A stretch of DNA of 64,000 nt, from the NCBI RefSeq assembly GCF_019097595.1, contig NC_080716.1, positions 10,969,401-11,033,400 on the forward strand. Reading direction: 5' to 3'. The translations under genes and the position numbers were made by a program. The stretch is from Hemibagrus wyckioides (lineage: Eukaryota; Chordata; Actinopteri; Siluriformes; Bagridae). Positions 13,260 through 64,000 of this stretch are shown piece by piece. The notes below the pieces were generated by a model. It saw only the letters and a list, made by a program, of their open reading frames with translations, was not told the DNA's origin and searched no databases. Numbering within the stretch: the first letter of the stretch is position 1; each line of letters starts with the position of its first letter.

Positions 13260-14292
13260 GCTTCGGTTCATCTGCCTGTTACAATGATAATTCCATATAC
13301 TGTAAACAAGAATCCTACAAATATTCAACATTCAACATCATTACACTAATTTGATTTATTATTGAGCTTTTGTAGAACTAATTAACTAGTTTTACTGGTC
13401 ACTTGAATCAAATAGGCTTAATTCAGAACTTCAGAAACCTATAAAAATGCCAACTTGGACCAAGAGTTAAAAAGTGCAATAATAAAAATCTCCAGTAGCC
13501 AGACATATTATTGTTCATGTTTAAATGATGAGCTTAATATTTGAATAGTTGAAGTGTGTTCATAAATCTGTAGCTGGAATTTATTTTATAGTTGAAGCGG
13601 TTTCGAAAGTTCGAGCACCCCTGCAATAAAGGGATGCTTTTCGTGTGAATTATGAAACACTCAGTGAGTCTTGCAGTGTTTCTCATTACTCTGTCATCTA
13701 ATAACATTCACATCACTAAAGGATGGAGACATGTCAATAATTCCCACATTGTTTTGCCAACTATTTTGATTTTTTTGGTAAAAACACAAAGAACCTGGAG
13801 CAAGTATTAACCCAAACACACACACACACACATGGAACAAGGTAATCGATAGAGCTGTCTTTCCACACAACCTCAGAGCAACATTTCAATGACCCATTTA
13901 ATCCCACATTAATTGTGTGTCTGTGTGTGTGTGTGTTTCTGAGGTCATCAGCTATGCAGTGATACTTAAATTTTCAGTTTAATTCTGCCACAACAACGTA
14001 CAGTATTCATTATCCATGCACTTACCTAGTTGATATGATCAACATACACTTATTAACTTTATGCTAAACTCAGATACACACACACACATACCTACATACA
14101 TGCAAACATACAGTACATACACACATACCAATAAATATATCTCTTGAATACTTGCTTGCTGTCCTGTAATTTGTTGTATTTTATTTTCTGAGGCATCACA
14201 GGTGCAGGACATACATGTAATAAAATTATTTAAATGGTGAGGTGAATCATAACATGTTGTGAAAGGTACCGGTAAATGCTAATTCTGAGACC

Positions 14293-14350
<58 letters not shown>

Positions 14351-15440
14351 AATGTACACACAATTGAAATGTCATGCTGTCAAGCTCAATATTGGTTTTG
14401 GTAATCCCTCCACTTTTATTGGCATATGCTGTGGTCCCACCATGAAAACCACCATTTCATGATTTAAATCTTAAACAAAGTCTGTGTTCTGTAGGAGAAT
14501 TGTGGTCTACTGGTATATGAATAATAAACCACACACGTTTTAAAACAGGAAGTAGGAAATTTGTCTTGTTAATTGAAAAACTAAGGAGTTACTTTATAAT
14601 GAATATATATGAGTTTGTACTTCACTCTGCAAACTTTACATGTAGGCTAGAACATTTCTGGGCCAATGTAATAAGCTGGTAATTTGCAGTTGTTCTTAGT
14701 GTTTTTTCCCAGAAGGGTCAAATAAATGAAATTTTCATCGGTATATATTTTTAAGGCTTTGGATACTGTACAAGCACAGTCATGTCAGCCAAGAAGGTTC
14801 AAATTACAAAAGTACATCCATAGGGGTTTTGTAGTGCCATTGTGTGTGTGTGTGTGTGTGTCTATCCTCAGGCCTCGGAGCTTTTAGGTTCCTTGTAGAG
14901 TGGGTTGGAAAAAGACAGTTTGGCAGGAAACTGAAAACAACACAAAGAGAATAACCAGGTTTTAAAGGTACAGTATCTTTTCAGTAAAAAAAAGAAAAGA
15001 AAGAAAGAAAGAAAGAAAGAAAGAACAGCTAGAGATTGTGTTACTGGTTTCATGACACACTCTGTTGGCTGTAAAATGAAACAGTGACTATGTGAAGAGT
15101 AAAAGATCTGCTTTATATCAAGCTTGGTTCACTTTATACTGATACTGATTGAAACATTAGTCATAGACCATTTTCAAAGCATGTGGTGAAAAAGGCCCCT
15201 TTATATATTGTACATAATAATCCTCACTTATTTAAAGGAAAATGCATAATTCAACAGCTGGCTGCTTATCATCTAAAAGTGCTTCATCTTACCGCAGGAC
15301 AATGTGCCACTACAGCAACTGTGGAGTGATTCAATTCAAACAATTGGAATATTAATGCCTGTCTGAGTCAGTCACTGCAGCATGCCACTAAAGACAAAAC
15401 CCAAAGCAAAAGAACCCCAAACATGCAGAAATCAACTATT
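13260..15440. other. intergenic stretch with simple repeats
   Basis: It holds (CA)n near 13818, (GT)n/(GA)n at 14292-14350, (TG)n near 14841-14860 and (AAAG)n at about 14990-15025. No gene supported. Confidence 0.5.
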
Positions 15441-15443
15441 GCT

Positions 15444-15650
15444 TGATAACATCCATCCATTTTTTAAATGCTTATCCTAGACAGGGTTGCAGGGAGGCAG
15501 GAGTCTATCAAGGGCACAGTTTGGGGGGCACCCTAGTCTGGGTGCCAACCCATCATAGGGCACAATCACACACACACATTAGTGATGCCAATCAGCCTAT
15601 AATGCATGTCTTTGGACTGGGGAAGGAAACCGGAGTACCCAATAATGTCT
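15444..15650 (+). mobile_element. 'ATCCATCC...CTTATCC' retroposon copy
   Basis: It starts catccatccattttttaaat and includes gggttgcagggaggc, gggcacaatcacacacacac and gtctttggactggggaagg, a widespread teleost repeat. Related copies are at 39785-39990, 45836-46080 and 62425-62700. Confidence 0.7.
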
Positions 15651-16196
15651 GTTGTTAAAATGCTGTACAAATGAAATGAATTGGATATATAATACCACAC
15701 TAAGTGTTATCATTTGCAGCAATCCCATCTCCAGACTGATTATGATATTTATGTTACTGAAAACCATTCAATGGGAAGACTATGTATAAAATACATAAAA
15801 ACATGTATATGGTTGTGTCATGGGGTGCTTCATATATACAATACCTCTGAATTAAACCCTGGCTTTTTACCCTTTCAGTGTGATTCAGATACACATAGGC
15901 AATCTAAATCAAGTGCAATCCAAAACAACCTGTCTTCCCAATACATGAGAAAGTATGAGAAAATGGGAATATGATTCATTTGACCCAATTACAAGACACA
16001 AACTAAGCTAACTATGCATTAATGCTATCATACAAACTGACGAGACAAAATAAGCACCAGTGGACTGTACTGGAATCCTGCAGTACCTATAATATATATT
16101 ACATTCTAGAAATCTGGATTTTTCCCACCTTTTCCTATGTAAATCTGTGCAGTGCAAACAAAAAAGCACTTCCATTTCACGGTATATGGACTAGGT

Positions 16197-16402
16197 CAAG
16201 GGTGTCCAATCTCATTCGGAAAGGGCCGGTGTGGTGCAAGTTTTCATTCCAACCATACAGAAACCACACCTCATAGTATTTTGAAAGCCAAGGTCAACTG
16301 ATTAAATGTGTGGAATCAGGTGTGGCTCCTGCTTGATTGGAAGGAAATCCTGCACCCACACCGGCTCTTTTTTTGCGGATAGGATTGGACACCCCTGCAC
16401 AA
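16197..16402. mobile_element. hAT-like MITE
   Basis: Terminal inverted repeats caagggtgtccaat (left) and attggacacccctg (right) flank about 200 bp without coding capacity. The sequence resembles abundant teleost non-autonomous hAT elements. An 8-bp target duplication was not evident. Confidence 0.75.
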
Positions 16403-16853
16403 GTTGAATGAATGAATAAACAGGAAAGTGCTCTTATAGTCACTGTTTCATTTTCAGTCCAAGAATGAAGAGCCAGAGTTATTTAAATTTACAGCATATA
16501 TATGCTCCAGCTGCACTCACACATTGTTCACACTCACTACTGTACATTATATTTGGAAATAACTATATGTCCTCAGAACAAAATCTGTTCCAAGCTGCAA
16601 ATGCGCTACATTTAGTGTCAAGGCAAGTCATTACTCATCTCCATTGCTGTAGTCTATGAAATAAAAATTGCACACTGATATTGGCCATTTATTCCTTTTT
16701 GAGGCATCAATAAGAAATGCATAAAGAACTAACAAGCACTTTGATCAACAGTAAACTGAGGCAAATAATAAATGTACATATGGATATTGTGACATTGTAT
16801 ATTTCTTTTTTTACTTTAGAGCAGGCAAATGTGTGTGTGTTCATTGTGTGTAC

Positions 16854-16948
16854 CTCTGGTTCATCTCTCCATGGGTAAACACTGATAGCCAGTTTAGGGA
16901 ATTTACTCCATCTTGCCTTAAATGCAGCAGATTCTCTGGGCCTCACAT
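16854..16948 (-). CDS. possible further malrd1 C-terminal exon
   Basis: AG/GT-like boundaries (gtttccag|ATG and CCAGAG|gtacac) enclose an open frame reading VRPRESAAFKARWSKFPKLA then ISVYPWRDEPE. It only joins in frame if the preceding exon uses the weaker donor at 17706. Reading on past the donor adds about 45 codons with a hydrophobic stretch, unlikely for a cytosolic tail. I recognise no family. An AATAAA on the minus strand lies at 16688-16693. Confidence 0.25.
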
Positions 16949-17694
16949 CTGGAAACTGAATCAGTTATTACACTTTATTAGACGCCAACACCATAACTGA
17001 AATGCATTAAGGCTAAACAACAATAATTATACTTAAAGCAAATGGTTTGTCTATGTAATGCAGGGTTATTGTAGGAATATTTCCAGAAGCATGATTATAA
17101 TGCAGTGATGCAGGTCATATGACCAATGAAATAACATTGTGCTACACTATAACAACATAGCCCTGCACTTTTCTGAGCATTCTGAGTAACATCAGGTGTT
17201 CTTGGTATTAACCCTTTTTACCAGTACACTGGCTTTCCTTTAAGCTGGCGGAATGGAAATTTTATTGTCTGATATAAAATTAGTCAGCGACATTCTTGCT
17301 TTCAGTGTGAGGTGTTTTTACCTCTGTTGGGATAAAAGTACACAGACTTTTAGCAGGTTGAAGATAACACCTTCAATTTTGAGATGCTTACAAGCACTTG
17401 GGGCAGAAATGGGTTTGATTTCACCATTTACAAGAGCATTTATGGGGAAAAAAAGCTGTCTTTTAAAAAATATTGCTCTACTAGTCCAGGTAAAAACTGA
17501 AATACCTAGACTACCTACAAATTCTTAAATCCCTGAGTGTCTGCTTCCCTCTTTCCTAGAAGGCATCAACTGTGGACTGTGACATGATAAAGAAATTCAA
17601 TGCTAAGAGAGAGAGAAGAGATTTTTAAAATGAACCCCTGCAAAGGTCTGCTCTATATATGATTCATATTTGTCTCTAATGCTTGTATACTGAC

Positions 17695-63400
<45,706 letters not shown>

Positions 63401-64000
63401 CTGCAGAGTTACTTGATATATATAAGTCCACTCCAAACTCAACATCTGTAGCCATGTATTAACAAGTAACTATTGCTTATTATTATACTTCAAATCACAA
63501 TTATGCATGACTGAATAAGTCTAATATTTCCAAATATATCAAATGGTCAGTTTTTTTGTACTAAGTTTGAAACAGTCATCAATCTTGTGAATTAAATTGT
63601 GTCTGCTAACCATTTTAACATGCTTCTGTAAGACCAGTCTATAAAGCAGGTCTCACTGGTCAAAGTCCAATGTGGATTTTCCAGCAGTGCATTTTATGGC
63701 TGTGATTACATTAATGACAAAGACAGAACTGTGATTCAGGTCATATCAGTAAACAAAGGCAGAGGTTTCAAAGTTCCTACTGTAGAAATGATTACTTTTA
63801 ATTCTTTGTTTATTCATTTTTTTGTTTGCTTGTTTGCTAATTATTAGTTTGCTTGTTGATTTGTTCATTTATTCATATATTAATTTATTAGTTTGCTTCT
63901 TTGGTTTTGCTTTTCTAACTTGTTCACACTGAAACCTCCACACCTCCAAGCAATACCAGGAAATTTAGCATCCATATCACGGTCAGTTTTGTTTAAGGAC

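Noticed and set aside
63401..64000. Next upstream MAM1 exon
   Set aside because: I searched for an exon ending in phase 0 with a MAM core and found none convincing; it probably lies beyond the window.

Overview
This is a eukaryotic, intron-rich window, almost certainly from a ray-finned fish. The evidence is vertebrate-type split exons, dense CA/GT, GA/TC, AT and GATA microsatellites, and many decayed Tc1/mariner copies of teleost type, plus a LINE fragment, a tRNA-derived SINE and hAT-like MITE debris. Several repeats look like ones I associate with catfish or other otophysans, but the species cannot be settled by reading alone.

The main gene runs on the minus strand from beyond the right edge to about 17.7 kb. 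I could chain 27 exons, about 4.66 kb of coding sequence and about 1,550 codons. Every junction has GT/AG ends (reverse complement) and every reading phase matches. The product alternates MAM domains and LDL-receptor class A (LDLa) modules, then has three LDLa modules, one EGF-like domain, one transmembrane helix and a short basic/acidic tail. That order is diagnostic of MALRD1 (DIET1), the intestinal protein known in mammals for control of FGF15/19 output and bile-acid synthesis. The N-terminal part lies beyond position 64000.

At 4.4-4.5 kb, also on the minus strand, is an isolated first coding exon encoding a signal peptide in a CpG-rich stretch. In mammals PLXDC2 lies directly downstream of MALRD1 on the same strand, so this is most likely PLXDC2 exon 1, and positions 1-4405 would be its first intron. 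That name rests on synteny, because a signal peptide carries no family signature.

Layout: 1-4405 putative PLXDC2 intron 1; 4406-5000 first exon and promoter with TC tracts; 5.0-16.7 kb intergenic, with repeats, a near-perfect 87-nt hairpin at 7.9 kb and a MITE at 16.2 kb; 16.8-18.2 kb MALRD1 3' end (tail, TM, end of EGF); 19.3-30.3 kb EGF, LDLa 9-6 and MAM 7; 30.3-45.4 kb two large introns crowded with transposon debris, including a LINE nested in a Tc1 element and a split direct duplication; 45.4-63.4 kb denser exons for MAM 6 back to the end of the first visible MAM. Nothing suggests a prokaryotic-type system, CRISPR array or operon. The points most worth following are the MALRD1 3' end, a splice donor made of a GT microsatellite, a Cys-depleted LDLa module, the hairpin, the split duplication and the GGGTA minisatellite.
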